This document shows positions 9,121-17,867 of a stretch of DNA of 61,833 nucleotides, one piece after another (the stretch's first letter is position 1; the number at the start of each line of letters is the position of its first letter). The translations under genes and the position numbers were made by a program. The DNA is from Coriobacteriales bacterium (GTDB lineage Bacteria > Actinomycetota > Coriobacteriia > Coriobacteriales > UMGS124), in NCBI GenBank assembly GCA_017515595.1, contig JAFWFL010000053.1, positions 1 to 61,833 of the forward strand, in the 5' to 3' direction. Below the pieces are notes generated by a model. The model was not told where the DNA came from, did not search any database, and saw only the letters and a program-made list of their open reading frames with translations.

Positions 9121-9247
9121 CTCTTGCAAGTTATGACGAGCGCTAGCATGATCAATTCTCAAATGTTTAAAATTATCTGGGCTTTTGCCGAGAAAACCTT
9201 CAGAATTTGCTTACCGTCATGCTAGTACTCGGCATAACTTGCAAGAG
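9121..9247. mobile_element. Small inverted-repeat element, family A copy 1
   Basis: 31-nt terminal inverted repeats (28/31 matching; CTCTTGCAAGTTATG at the ends) enclose a 65-nt core with AAATTATCTGGGCTTTTGCC. A second copy at 49004-49122 has different but equally long arms, the same CAAGTT and CTAG words, and almost the same core. There is no ORF inside, so it fits a MITE-like element or a conserved structured RNA or DNA element. Confidence 0.6.
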
Positions 9248-9346
9248 TAAGATCTTTTGACCCCAATATCATATAATGCATTTATTTCGAGGTACAAATG
9301 TGTGATCTGAGCATTCGTAGATTGCATGTGCAGAAGTACGCTCTGC

Positions 9347-12300
9347 TTACTGATTTTTGAGTTTCCAGGTGTCATGATCCAGGTTTTTCTTCATTTTTTG
9401 CGTGCGCTGATGATCTTCTCCGTAGAGGTTTCGCTCGTATTCCCAGCAGGCCAGGTCTGCATCATAGGCTTCCTGATACCTGTTGAGTTTGCGGAGGCAG
9501 TAACCCACCCATTCCATGAGAACAACTCTCCAGCGGTTCTTTGGAGGAAGATTGCACTCCGCATAAGCGAGTCCTTCTTTGTTTATGGATAGGGCTTCTA
9601 AATATCTCTCCTGATAGTACAGGTCGTTGAGAAGGTGCTCGTATATCTCGGCAATTTTCTCATGCGGCTGTGGCTCCATTTGTGCTAAATGGTTCAGGAG
9701 CTGCCTGTTTGCCTGCTCGGCGTCTTTGAGCTTGCCCTGGTGATAACAATAGATACCCAGCCACTCCAGGTACTGAGCCTTTTGTTTGACCACAATAGCC
9801 GCCATGTCGGGATAGTGCTCGCACATAGTGACGCCTTCCAGGCAGACCGCTTCGCCTTTGGCATATTCATCTTTGGAGTTATAGAGCGGAGATAAATTGC
9901 AGAGGATATAGCGGCTTCTTGGGTGGTTGAAACCCACAGCTTTGTGCATGCCGTCCAGCGCCTGCTCCAGCAGCGGCTTTGCCTTTTCTTTTTCTCCCAG
10001 ATTGAGGAGGTTAAGAGCGATCCCGTTGAGCGAATCATAGACGTCCGGATGATTTTCGCCAAGGAGTTTTTTGCGGGCATCATATGCTTTTTGATTTAAC
10101 TCGAGGGCTTCTTGATACCGTTTTTGCCTTAAGCGGGTATTGGCGAGGTTGTGTATAACCGTAAGCCCTTCACTGTCGTAGTAGCCGTATTTTTTGTCAT
10201 AGATATCGAGAACCCGGGTTAAGATTTCTTCCTTTTTATCTTCCTGGTTAAGGGCGCCGTAGGCGAGAGCGACACTGTTCATTTCATGCAGTGTGAGCAG
10301 ATGATTGTCTCCATAAGTTTCCCGTGAAATCTCGAGCGCTTGTGAATAGGCCTCCAGAGCCTTTTGGGGCTCCCCAATCGCAATATAGTTTTTGCCGAGA
10401 AAATGCAGAGTGTTATAAAGACTCCACTTTGTACGCAGCCCTTTTGAAAGCTCATCAAGCTCCCGTTCTCTGATTATCTCCAATACTTGGATAGCCATCT
10501 TGTTGCGTCCAAGCAGTGTAAGTGCAGTGCCCATTGAGCCCGTGACATCAGTGTAGTCAAGCCCATATTCGCCGAGAAGCTCCAGTTCCTCTTTGAGATC
10601 ATAGGCCAGATCATAAGCGGTTTCGTATTGGCGGTTATTATGGTATGCGTTAATGCGCGTTTTGCGCACTTGCAGCCAAGGTGTTCCTTCAACGTGATTT
10701 GCAGCGTAGGCATCATAGATTTTCTCGGTCAGTGCAAGGAACATATCAGGATGATCAGTATAGTAAAGTGCCCACAGGTATTGTTCCAAGATGGGATACA
10801 CGTCTGTGTCCTCAAATTGTACGCTCTCCTGGTACCGGTACAAAGGCTCTAATATGCGGCAAAGTTCGAAGTAGTTGCTTTGGTGCTTGAGCGTCTGTAT
10901 TTTTTGCATGACAGCATCTGAAGATACTTGAGCATGCTTTTTGAGACCCTCAATAAGCCGGTCTACGTCATTATCGAGAACTGCAACATAATCCAGTGAG
11001 AAGAGTGCTTCTTCCTGCGCGTTTTCTTTGGCAATCTTGTTCATAAGCTCCTGCACGCGCTGGGCCGGCATTTGGGCCAGGATGGCATCTCTCACAACCC
11101 TGTGGAGGTAGCAACTCCCGGCACTGTTGGTTTGGACCAGGGTAGATCCCATAATTGTTTGATAGATGTTTTCGCTAAAACTGCCGGTGATGGCCGGAGC
11201 TTTTTGTTTGATTTCGCTGTCTGTCCATGTTCCAAAGCAGGCGAGCAGTTCTGTCATATCCCGGTGGGCCGAGTCCATGTAGCGCAGGTAGCGGCTTACC
11301 AGCTGGGTATGGTCACCAAAGTCCTCAAATGTAGGCGTCTTCCCTTTAGATAGAAGGTTATCCCAGGTGTTGACGCAAATATCGAGGTAAAGCGGGTCAC
11401 CCTCGGTGAGGGCAAAAAGACTTTCGCAGAGGCTCTCTTGGGCAATACCCGCCTCCTTTAAATAATGGACAGCATCGGTTTTCCCCAGTTGTCCCAGCAG
11501 ATGGTCTTCGTAGTAAGAATCATCTTTCCAGTTCTCGTCTATCTCCCGCCAGCGCAGACGGTCCCGGCCGGCGATAGTCCAAACGCTGTTGGGTGTATAT
11601 TGAATTATAGTGTCTCTCAGCCACTTGTCTTCCTGCCCCGCCACTCCTGTGTCGCTCATGTAGTTGACCAGGCGCTCGTATGTGTCAAAGAAGAAGACCA
11701 CCGGTTTATGCAGCTCTTTGCAGCACTTGCTCAGATCTTCGCTAAAGTACTCGGGCATGAGCGACAAAAGCTCGTTCATTCGGAGACTCTCAATGCAAGT
11801 GGCCTTTTTAAGCAAATGCGTTCTGTGGAGCTCGCTCATATCTTTAACGTAGTGATAACCCTTGGTGAGCTTCTCGACAACCGTAGAGATAATAGATACG
11901 CCGGGGATAACCGTCATTCCCTCTAAAAGAGCCGAGAGAATAGGATTGCTCTCGATAATGGTTTTATCTTCGCGCTCAACCAGCTCGTTATGCTCTCCGG
12001 CGAGCTCGCTGAACTTGAGTAGTGTGAGATCAAAGAGTTCAAAAGAAAACTCCTTGGGGTATTGATTCCGGAGCATATTGTGCAGCCGGGTGAGGATACG
12101 GCGCATCTCAACGCCTTCTTCCATGTCATAGAAGACGCAATAACCGTTTTTCTCGAGCAGCTGTTTATGGAGCAGGTGCAGAAGAGCGCTTTTGCCAATG
12201 CCGCCCCGTCCGTAGAAATGAAGCACGTTGTAATCTGCCGGGTGAGAGCAGGCTTTTGAATAGGTGTCCCAAAAAGCGCTCTGCGGTTCTTCGCGATCAG

Positions 12301-12361
12301 TAAAGACACGTCGAGACGGGAGATAAGTCTTTTTTTCTTCGCTTCGGTCTTTTGCCGGCAT
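9347..12361 (-). CDS. STAND-type P-loop NTPase with TPR array
   Basis: 1004 residues from the ATG preceded by GAGGAGG. Walker A is GRGGIGKSA (51-59) and Walker B is VVFFFDTYE (about 221-229), the arrangement of STAND/AP-ATPase regulators. A winged-helix-like linker region (about 330-440) follows. From about 480 to 1000 there are tetratricopeptide repeats of the kinesin-light-chain type, e.g. LGENHPDVYDSLNGIALNLL and GEPQKALEAYSQALEISRET. Family knowledge: STAND proteins keep ATP bound until a ligand on the repeat domain triggers oligomerisation. No N-terminal effector domain is present (only about 50 residues precede Walker A) and no partner gene is adjacent. It could be a signalling regulator or a defence sensor whose effector is encoded elsewhere. 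Confidence 0.82.
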   Translation of the reverse strand: MPAKDRSEEKKTYLPSRRVFTDREEPQSAFWDTYSKACSHPADYNVLHFYGRGGIGKSALLHLLHKQLLEKNGYCVFYDMEEGVEMRRILTRLHNMLRNQYPKEFSFELFDLTLLKFSELAGEHNELVEREDKTIIESNPILSALLEGMTVIPGVSIISTVVEKLTKGYHYVKDMSELHRTHLLKKATCIESLRMNELLSLMPEYFSEDLSKCCKELHKPVVFFFDTYERLVNYMSDTGVAGQEDKWLRDTIIQYTPNSVWTIAGRDRLRWREIDENWKDDSYYEDHLLGQLGKTDAVHYLKEAGIAQESLCESLFALTEGDPLYLDICVNTWDNLLSKGKTPTFEDFGDHTQLVSRYLRYMDSAHRDMTELLACFGTWTDSEIKQKAPAITGSFSENIYQTIMGSTLVQTNSAGSCYLHRVVRDAILAQMPAQRVQELMNKIAKENAQEEALFSLDYVAVLDNDVDRLIEGLKKHAQVSSDAVMQKIQTLKHQSNYFELCRILEPLYRYQESVQFEDTDVYPILEQYLWALYYTDHPDMFLALTEKIYDAYAANHVEGTPWLQVRKTRINAYHNNRQYETAYDLAYDLKEELELLGEYGLDYTDVTGSMGTALTLLGRNKMAIQVLEIIRERELDELSKGLRTKWSLYNTLHFLGKNYIAIGEPQKALEAYSQALEISRETYGDNHLLTLHEMNSVALAYGALNQEDKKEEILTRVLDIYDKKYGYYDSEGLTVIHNLANTRLRQKRYQEALELNQKAYDARKKLLGENHPDVYDSLNGIALNLLNLGEKEKAKPLLEQALDGMHKAVGFNHPRSRYILCNLSPLYNSKDEYAKGEAVCLEGVTMCEHYPDMAAIVVKQKAQYLEWLGIYCYHQGKLKDAEQANRQLLNHLAQMEPQPHEKIAEIYEHLLNDLYYQERYLEALSINKEGLAYAECNLPPKNRWRVVLMEWVGYCLRKLNRYQEAYDADLACWEYERNLYGEDHQRTQKMKKNLDHDTWKLKNQ

Positions 12362-12552
12362 AGCTGCGTCCTCCTCGTATCCTCTTGTTATCAAGATAAT
12401 GGTACCTCACAACAAGCGCCTCGTAAATATTGAAGAAAGGATTTGTGCCACAGAGTACCGTCTTGTTATCAATAACGCCTCTGTAAACAGAAACCTTAAA
12501 CAAGCCATTCGTCAGTCATTGCAGGGAGTGAGCGCTTCATGTGGCCGGGCTA

Positions 12553-12561
12553 TGGTATAAT
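12553..12561 (+). promoter_or_regulatory. Extended -10 promoter for the MBL hydrolase
   Basis: TGGTATAAT gives a consensus -10 hexamer with the extended TG. No good -35 box lies 17 nt upstream, as expected for extended -10 promoters. The gene starts about 120 nt downstream. Confidence 0.45.
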
Positions 12562-12683
12562 TCCTGAAAAGAGAGGGGAGCAGGCACGGCTGAAGCTGAG
12601 TTCGCAAAGCGATAGTTTTGGCAGGGTGGGCTGTCTTTTAATATGAGTATGACCAGGGGAGAACCCAAGCAAGAGGAGGCACC

Positions 12684-13307
12684 ATGGATACCGGTTTTAT
12701 CACAATCAATACGCATTCTTCTATTCGTATCGATGCAGGCCCGGGCGCGGTTGTTTATGTCGATCCGTTCAAGCTTACCCGCGAACCGCATGATGCAGAT
12801 CTGGTGCTTGTGACGCATTCGCATTACGATCATTTCTCGCCCGAAGATATCGCCCGGGTTGTGAATGAGACTACACGGTTTGTAGCTCCTGCCTCCATGG
12901 CGGCTGAACTTTCTCATGCGGAGTTGGTCAAGCCCGGTGACAAGTGTGAGCCTCTCGAGGGTCTGCGCGTTGAAGCTGTTCCCGCGTACAATCCCCACAA
13001 GAAGTTCCATCCAAAGGCTAACGGCTGGGTAGGCTATGTTGTCACGACCCTCGACGGTACGCGTGTCTATATTGCCGGCGATACTGATGACCTGCCAGAA
13101 AATCGCAAAATAGCCTGCGATATCGCTCTTGTACCTGCAGGAGGTACCTACACCATGGATGCCCGCGAGGCAGCTGCTTTTGTGAATGCTTTAAAGCCCA
13201 AGGTTGCTATCCCTGAGCACTATGGCACCGTTACCGGTTCCCCTGAAGACGGGAAAGTGTTCGCGAGTCTCGTTAACAAGGATATTGAGGTTGTTCTAAA
13301 ACTCTAA
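12684..13307 (+). CDS. Metallo-beta-lactamase-fold hydrolase (UlaG/UPF0173-like)
   Basis: 207 residues. The metal site is H45-x-H47-x-D49-H50 in VTHSHYDHFS; GDTDD (about residue 133) and PEHYG near the C-terminus supply the remaining ligands. This compact version without extra domains groups with UlaG/UPF0173-like metal-dependent hydrolases of unknown substrate. The ATG follows AAGAGGAGGCACC. It is monocistronic, with a GNAT gene converging on it. Confidence 0.88.
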   Translation: MDTGFITINTHSSIRIDAGPGAVVYVDPFKLTREPHDADLVLVTHSHYDHFSPEDIARVVNETTRFVAPASMAAELSHAELVKPGDKCEPLEGLRVEAVPAYNPHKKFHPKANGWVGYVVTTLDGTRVYIAGDTDDLPENRKIACDIALVPAGGTYTMDAREAAAFVNALKPKVAIPEHYGTVTGSPEDGKVFASLVNKDIEVVLKL

Positions 13308-13387
13308 GCAGCTACTCCAAAAGCTGACAAACGACCAATCATGCCGAGAAGCCCTTATGGTTTATCTGGGAAAATGGGAGTAATATA

Positions 13388-13915
13388 TTACATCCTTTTC
13401 TCAAACCGGAACATGCCGTCGGGGAACTGGTCATCTATCTGCTCGGCCATATCTGGATCGTTTGGATCTGGGTGATGGCTGTTATAGAACTCTACTATGT
13501 GAAATCCACAGCGGTTAACGTAGAAGTGGATGTTGCGCGTCTCGAAATACGGCGTGACGGTTTCCCAGACAGTCACTTCCGGGTGTAGTTGTTCGATAGC
13601 GCACCAGGCAGCATAACCAATACCTTTGCTGTGTACTTTGGGGGAGACAAACAACAGATCAAGATCACCATGATTCCCGTTCACTGTGATGACTGCCCCG
13701 CCAACCGGCCGGTCATCCTGCATGATACGGTATGCCTCTCCGCTGTCGATAGCAGCTTCAATGGTTTCTCGGGAGATAATTTCACCTTCTTCTTCAAAGT
13801 GATCATCCCGGCGGCCAAATTCTTCTAAGGCGCCGTAGTTAAATGCTTCCTGATTGTCTCGGATAAACTGATCACGGTCATCCGGAGTCAGGGGAGTCAG
13901 ACTAATGTTTGCCAT
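13388..13915 (-). CDS. GNAT-family N-acetyltransferase
   Basis: 175 residues, taking the ATG of MANISLTPLT because GAGGTG lies 8 nt upstream. The acetyl-CoA region is LLFVSPKVHSKGIGYAAWCA (V-x4-H-S-K-G-I-G), followed by 'WETVTPYFETRNIHFYVNRC' and GFHIVEFYNS. This subfamily is common in Firmicutes and Actinobacteria; the acceptor is unknown. Nothing is linked to it functionally. Confidence 0.88.
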   Translation of the reverse strand: MANISLTPLTPDDRDQFIRDNQEAFNYGALEEFGRRDDHFEEEGEIISRETIEAAIDSGEAYRIMQDDRPVGGAVITVNGNHGDLDLLFVSPKVHSKGIGYAAWCAIEQLHPEVTVWETVTPYFETRNIHFYVNRCGFHIVEFYNSHHPDPNDPDMAEQIDDQFPDGMFRFEKRM

Positions 13916-13976
13916 CAAAATACACCTCAACAATCTTTATTACTCAATCTTGACGGCATTATAAGCAATTTTGCGC

Positions 13977-14014
13977 AAAAAAATACGCCCGCCAGTCAAT
14001 AAAGCTGGCGGGCG
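13977..14014 (-). terminator. Terminator of the DmsB/DmsA-like pair
   Basis: On the minus strand an 11-bp stem (ACGCCCGCCAG / CTGGCGGGCGT) is followed by ATTTTTTT. It lies about 50 nt after the ferredoxin-subunit stop codon. Confidence 0.85.
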
Positions 14015-14061
14015 TAAAACTTACAGGGTTAAGCCTGTAGCACTTCTAAGATGACGGTACC

Positions 14062-14682
14062 TTATACCAGGAGGTAAATTGAAGGCTCGGTGCCGGCTTC
14101 AGGCAGGAGCTGCTCGTAGTCGCGAGAGGCGATGAGCTTGCTGATGTCAGAATTGGGGTCGTCGAGATCTCCAAAGACACGGGCACGAGCCGGGCAGACC
14201 TCTACACAGAAGGGAACTTCGCCGTTCACAACGCGGTGTGCGCAGAACGTGCACTTCTCTACGGTGTTGGGAACGTGGTCTTGAATGCCGTCGCCGCCAA
14301 TGTTGAAAGCCGTGTAGTAAACCGGCTCGTCAGCCTGAAGCGTACGTACGCCATAAGGACAGGCGTCAATGCATGCTTTGCAACCAATGCAAATATGAGG
14401 GTCAATCATTACGATTCCGGTTTCAGGATCCTTGGTGGTAGCACCCGTAGGACATACCGGTACACATGCGGGATTTGCGCAGTGCTGGCAAGAAAGGGTG
14501 TACGTTGTCATGGTAAGTGAGGGGTATGTACCTGCCGGAGAATCCGGGTTTGGGCCGCCCTCGTTGATTACGCGGTTCCACCACATATCCTGAGGCAAGT
14601 TATTCTCAATTTTGCAGGCAACGCAGCAAGTATTGCAGGCAACGCAACGTTTTTTATCAATAGCCATTCCGTAGCGGGTCAT
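14062..14682 (-). CDS. DmsB-like four-cluster 4Fe-4S electron-transfer subunit
   Basis: 206 residues. Four cysteine groups typical of the DmsB/NrfC/PhsB family are seen: CVACNTCCVACK near the N-terminus, CQHCANPACVPVCP, CIGCKACIDACPYG, and CTFCAHR with CVEVCPARA. It passes electrons to the molybdopterin subunit encoded immediately upstream (adjacent, no gap). The gene itself looks intact, but its catalytic partner lacks its 5' end, so the subunit may be orphaned. No membrane anchor gene (DmsC/NrfD) is adjacent. Confidence 0.92.
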   Translation of the reverse strand: MTRYGMAIDKKRCVACNTCCVACKIENNLPQDMWWNRVINEGGPNPDSPAGTYPSLTMTTYTLSCQHCANPACVPVCPTGATTKDPETGIVMIDPHICIGCKACIDACPYGVRTLQADEPVYYTAFNIGGDGIQDHVPNTVEKCTFCAHRVVNGEVPFCVEVCPARARVFGDLDDPNSDISKLIASRDYEQLLPEAGTEPSIYLLV

Positions 14683-16527
14683 TTATTCAGCTCCTTCCCA
14701 AGCGCGAACGTCTACGCGGCAATCCATGAAGCTCTGGTTTACGGCAACCGGGTCACATTGACGTGAAAGCGGCTCGGACCAGCTACCTGCAATGTGCTGG
14801 TCTGACTGCCAGCTCTTTGGATACACCAGGGTACCGGGTCGTATGGCTTCATTGTAGACAAGCTTGGCGACAGCATGGCCGTGCTCGTTGAAGCACTCCA
14901 CATGGATACCATCCTCCAAGCCGCGAGCTATAGCATCAGCAGGGTTCATTTTGACAGTGGGCTCGGGGTCAATTTCGCGCAAAATGCGGTTGTACGCCCA
15001 CTGGCCATGTACGCGGAAGCGCGGACGTTCCGACATAAGAACAAACGGGTACTTCTCGGCCAATTCGCCTTCTGGCCATGCTTCGCGAGGTTCGAACCAG
15101 TGAGGCAGGTGCTCGCGGTCGAGATCTGGTACGGCACCCACATAGCCGTCGGCAACGGGGTTCTCGGTATAGAATTCTGCGCGGCCGGAGGCGGTGAGGA
15201 AGGCGCCGTTCTCCCACAAGCGGTAGTTCTCGGGGAAGCACCTGATCACGCGCTGTTCAACCAGGTTGTCATAGGTTATACCCATAGCTTCACAGGTGGG
15301 GGAGCTAAAGTATGAACGCAAATACTCCTCGTTGGATGCAGGATACAGATCTTCGCGCAGTCCCATCTTGCTTGCTAACATGCGCATGATATCCAGGTCG
15401 CACTTTGATTCTCCCAACGGCTCAGCCGCTTGGCCGGAGTACAAAACATGATACGTATTGCCGTAAATAACGGCGTCCTCGTATTCAAACCAGTGGGCCA
15501 ACGGGAGTACGTAATCTGACCAGCGTGCTGTGTCGGTCATCATATTGTCAACGGTGACCACAAGCTCAAACTTGTTAAAGACCTCGTCACGCAACGTGTT
15601 GGTGTCTACCCAGGTACACATTGGGTTGCCGGAATAGACCCACAATGCCTTGGGTGTAACGGGCGTGCCGTTAAATTCATTGCTGGCCATGACGTCGGCC
15701 ATATACATGTTGCTAATGGTGGGCGAAGTGACCGGAGCGCTGGAAGCCTGCATTGCCATATTTCCGCCAAGGAACATGAGCCACGGAGCGGGACCATAGT
15801 TGGCGCCGGGCTTGCAAAGCTGGCCGGTGAGGACGCCAAGCGCCGCGCCTGCCAAATGAGGATGGATACCGTTGTCATAAGCCTGGGGACCCCAGCCAAC
15901 ACGGTGGGTAACGGGTCCGTCAACGGCCAGATGTGCGAGCTCATTGATGGTCTCGACCGGTACGTCACACAAAGTAGATGCATACTCGGGCGGGAACTTC
16001 ATGATCTCGTCTTTAAGCAGGCTGTATGCTGTGGTAACGCTGATTCCTTCAACCTCAAAGCTGCCTTCCATAGCAGGGTTGGCGACTGCACCCAGCTCAC
16101 CGTAGGCATTGGCATCTGCATCCCAAACAACATACGGGTCAACTGCTGCACCATTGTCGCCCACTGCCGGCTCTACTCCCAGGTCGCTCATGCGCAGGAA
16201 CAGGCCGTCAGAATCCTTGACAAGGAACGGTGCGCAAGAATGCTCGCGCATAAAGTCCCAATCTACAAGGTCTTCTTCAACGATGACATACATCATCGCC
16301 ATAACAAGCGGCATATCCGCTCCGGGACGAATAGCAACAAACTTATGGGATTTGGCTGCCATCTGCGTAAAAATAGGATCGATACATACTACGTAGGTAC
16401 CGTTCTCAATAGCGTCAGCCACAAAGTGCCAGTCCTGAAGCTGGGCATCAGTAAGGTTGTTGCCCCATAAGAACAACGTCTTGGTGTTCATGTAGTCATG
16501 AGGATCAAGTACAGGTAGATAGACAGT
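14683..16527 (-). pseudogene. DmsA-like molybdopterin oxidoreductase, 5' truncated
   Basis: The longest ATG ORF (16491 to 14683) gives 602 residues. It begins at LFLWGNNLTDAQ, which in this family lies about 200 residues into the protein (compare LIWGNNP in the two DmsA-like proteins at 33008 and 35455). The Tat signal, the N-terminal Fe-S motif and the first Moco-binding segment are missing. Native-looking sequence (LPVLDPHDYMNTKT) continues to about 16524 and then meets the inverted-repeat element at 16538-16733. The remaining two thirds, including the MopB dinucleotide-binding C-terminus (ADAIARGLEDGIHVECFNEHG), look intact. The missing part is not on the other side of the element, so insertion came with deletion or rearrangement. 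Confidence 0.8.
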
Positions 16528-16537
16528 CCAAAACCTA

Positions 16538-16733
16538 TCTCGTGCAGAGAATTTGCCAATTCATGACTACTCAAACGCATTTGAGTAGCCTGCCAAGGAG
16601 AGCAAGAAAAACTAGCCGAGAAGAACCCGCAGGTCAGCGATGCGGGCTTCTCGGCATATTGGGTTGAGTATAGAAAAACAGACTACTCAAATGCGTTTGA
16701 GTAGTCATGAATTGGCAAATTCTCTGCACGAGA
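16538..16733. mobile_element. Inverted-repeat element, family B copy 1
   Basis: 51-nt perfect terminal inverted repeats beginning TCTCGTGCAGAGAATTTGCC. Each arm holds an inner palindrome (CTACTCAAA/TTTGAGTAG), and the centre is a second hairpin (GCCGAGAAG...CTTCTCGGC, about 16615-16654). There is no ORF. A second copy starts at 61738 in the other orientation and matches through the centre until the window ends. It borders the truncated reductase gene, so it is mobile or recombinogenic. Confidence 0.72.
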
Positions 16734-16765
16734 CCGCGCTTGTGGGTCTTTGATCCGGCCTCGTG

Positions 16766-17329
16766 TCAGCTGGCCTGTATGTTTCTTTGATAGGTACCGT
16801 CGGAGCGCTGCATGAGGCCTTCGTCTACGAGTTCGCGGCGTAAGGTGCAAAAGTCATCATGATAGTCGGCAATGATGATATTGACCTCGCGCTCTGAATA
16901 CGTTTTCCCGGGTTCAAAGGCTTGTGCCAGTTGTTCGAGAATGATGAGGCGTTTTTTGCGCTGCGCGGGAATGGTTTTGAGCTTACCGTCTTTATCAAAG
17001 AAGGAGTCAAGTACCTTCTTTTTCCAGGTTATCTCCCGCTGAGCTTGTATCTCTGCCTCGTCGGGCTTTTGCGCGATAATTGAGAGGATGGTTTGGTTAA
17101 ATACCTCCCGGTGCAGGGAGTACATCGTGTAGTATTGCGACTTGCACGATGTCACCGCGCCTATCTCGGCAAGTTTTTTAAGATGGAATGATACGGTAGA
17201 TGCCGAGAGATTCAGCCGCTCGGCAAGAAGCTCTACGTACATATCTTCCTGGGCGAGTGAACGCAGAATCTGGAGCCGTGATTTATCTGCCAAGCATTTA
17301 AAGAGCGCCACCGCTTCTTGTTCTGTCAT
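16766..17329 (-). CDS. ArsR-type HTH regulator with DUF2087 domain
   Basis: 187 residues. The N-terminal winged helix (FKCLADKSRLQILRSLAQED, then LSASTVSFHLKKLAEIGAV) is ArsR-like and has no metal-binding cysteines in the recognition region. The C-terminal 70 residues (KRLIILEQLAQAF, YSEREVNIIIADYHDDFCTL, RRELVDEGLMQR) match DUF2087, commonly fused to such HTH domains. It overlaps the upstream hypothetical gene by 4 nt (ATGA), so the two form one operon. The signal it senses is unknown. Confidence 0.9.
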   Translation of the reverse strand: MTEQEAVALFKCLADKSRLQILRSLAQEDMYVELLAERLNLSASTVSFHLKKLAEIGAVTSCKSQYYTMYSLHREVFNQTILSIIAQKPDEAEIQAQREITWKKKVLDSFFDKDGKLKTIPAQRKKRLIILEQLAQAFEPGKTYSEREVNIIIADYHDDFCTLRRELVDEGLMQRSDGTYQRNIQAS

Positions 17330-17679
17330 GATGCATCACCGCAAAATTGCCGGTAAGCATCACGGATTTCCTGGATTGCATTAAGTTTGACCTCTTCCTG
17401 CACAACGCGAACGGTGTCGCCGCGTTCCCGGGCTTTATCACGTGCAATAACCCAGCCAGAAGGAATGCGCTCAAGATTCTTCTCAAAAAAACTCTTGAGC
17501 TCCTCGGGTGAGCCGGTGTGCGTTGTGCCTGTCTCGATGACCGAGACAAAGATGCCATAAATATTCCCGCGAATCTGTTCAAGCGCCGCTTCATCCTCGC
17601 GACCGTCTGCTCTGAGATCGCAAGCGCTCTTTTGTGCGTCTGCGATCCGGTTCTTGAAAAATGTCATTAGTTCTTCCAT
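17326..17679 (-). CDS. Hypothetical cytoplasmic protein in an ArsR operon
   Basis: 117 residues from the ATG of MEELMTFFKN, which has AAAGGAG 6 nt upstream; a longer reading adds a non-coding-looking N-terminus. It is highly charged, without signal peptide or membrane segment, and predicted mostly helical by eye (RGNIYGIFVSVIETG, SPEELKSFFEKNLERIPSGW). I do not recognise a family. Its stop overlaps the start of the ArsR/DUF2087 gene, so it is probably made with the regulator and may be a partner or a target of the same signal. Confidence 0.7.
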   Translation of the reverse strand: MEELMTFFKNRIADAQKSACDLRADGREDEAALEQIRGNIYGIFVSVIETGTTHTGSPEELKSFFEKNLERIPSGWVIARDKARERGDTVRVVQEEVKLNAIQEIRDAYRQFCGDAS

Positions 17680-17867
17680 GAGAACTCCTTTCAAAATATA
17701 ATTCGATAAACATCGATATAAATATAAACAATACAGTGAGATATGTATAGATGTATATAAAATCAACACATGCGCTTGTTTTCGCATGCTTCGCATGGGT
17801 GTCTTATTGTGGTAACATTCCTCTTGAATACAACTACCACGAGTTTTGTAACAACAAGGAGTCTGAT

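Noticed and set aside
13308-13387. Another copy of the family B centre
   Set aside because: Only ATGCCGAGAAGCCC is shared and no inverted arms are present.
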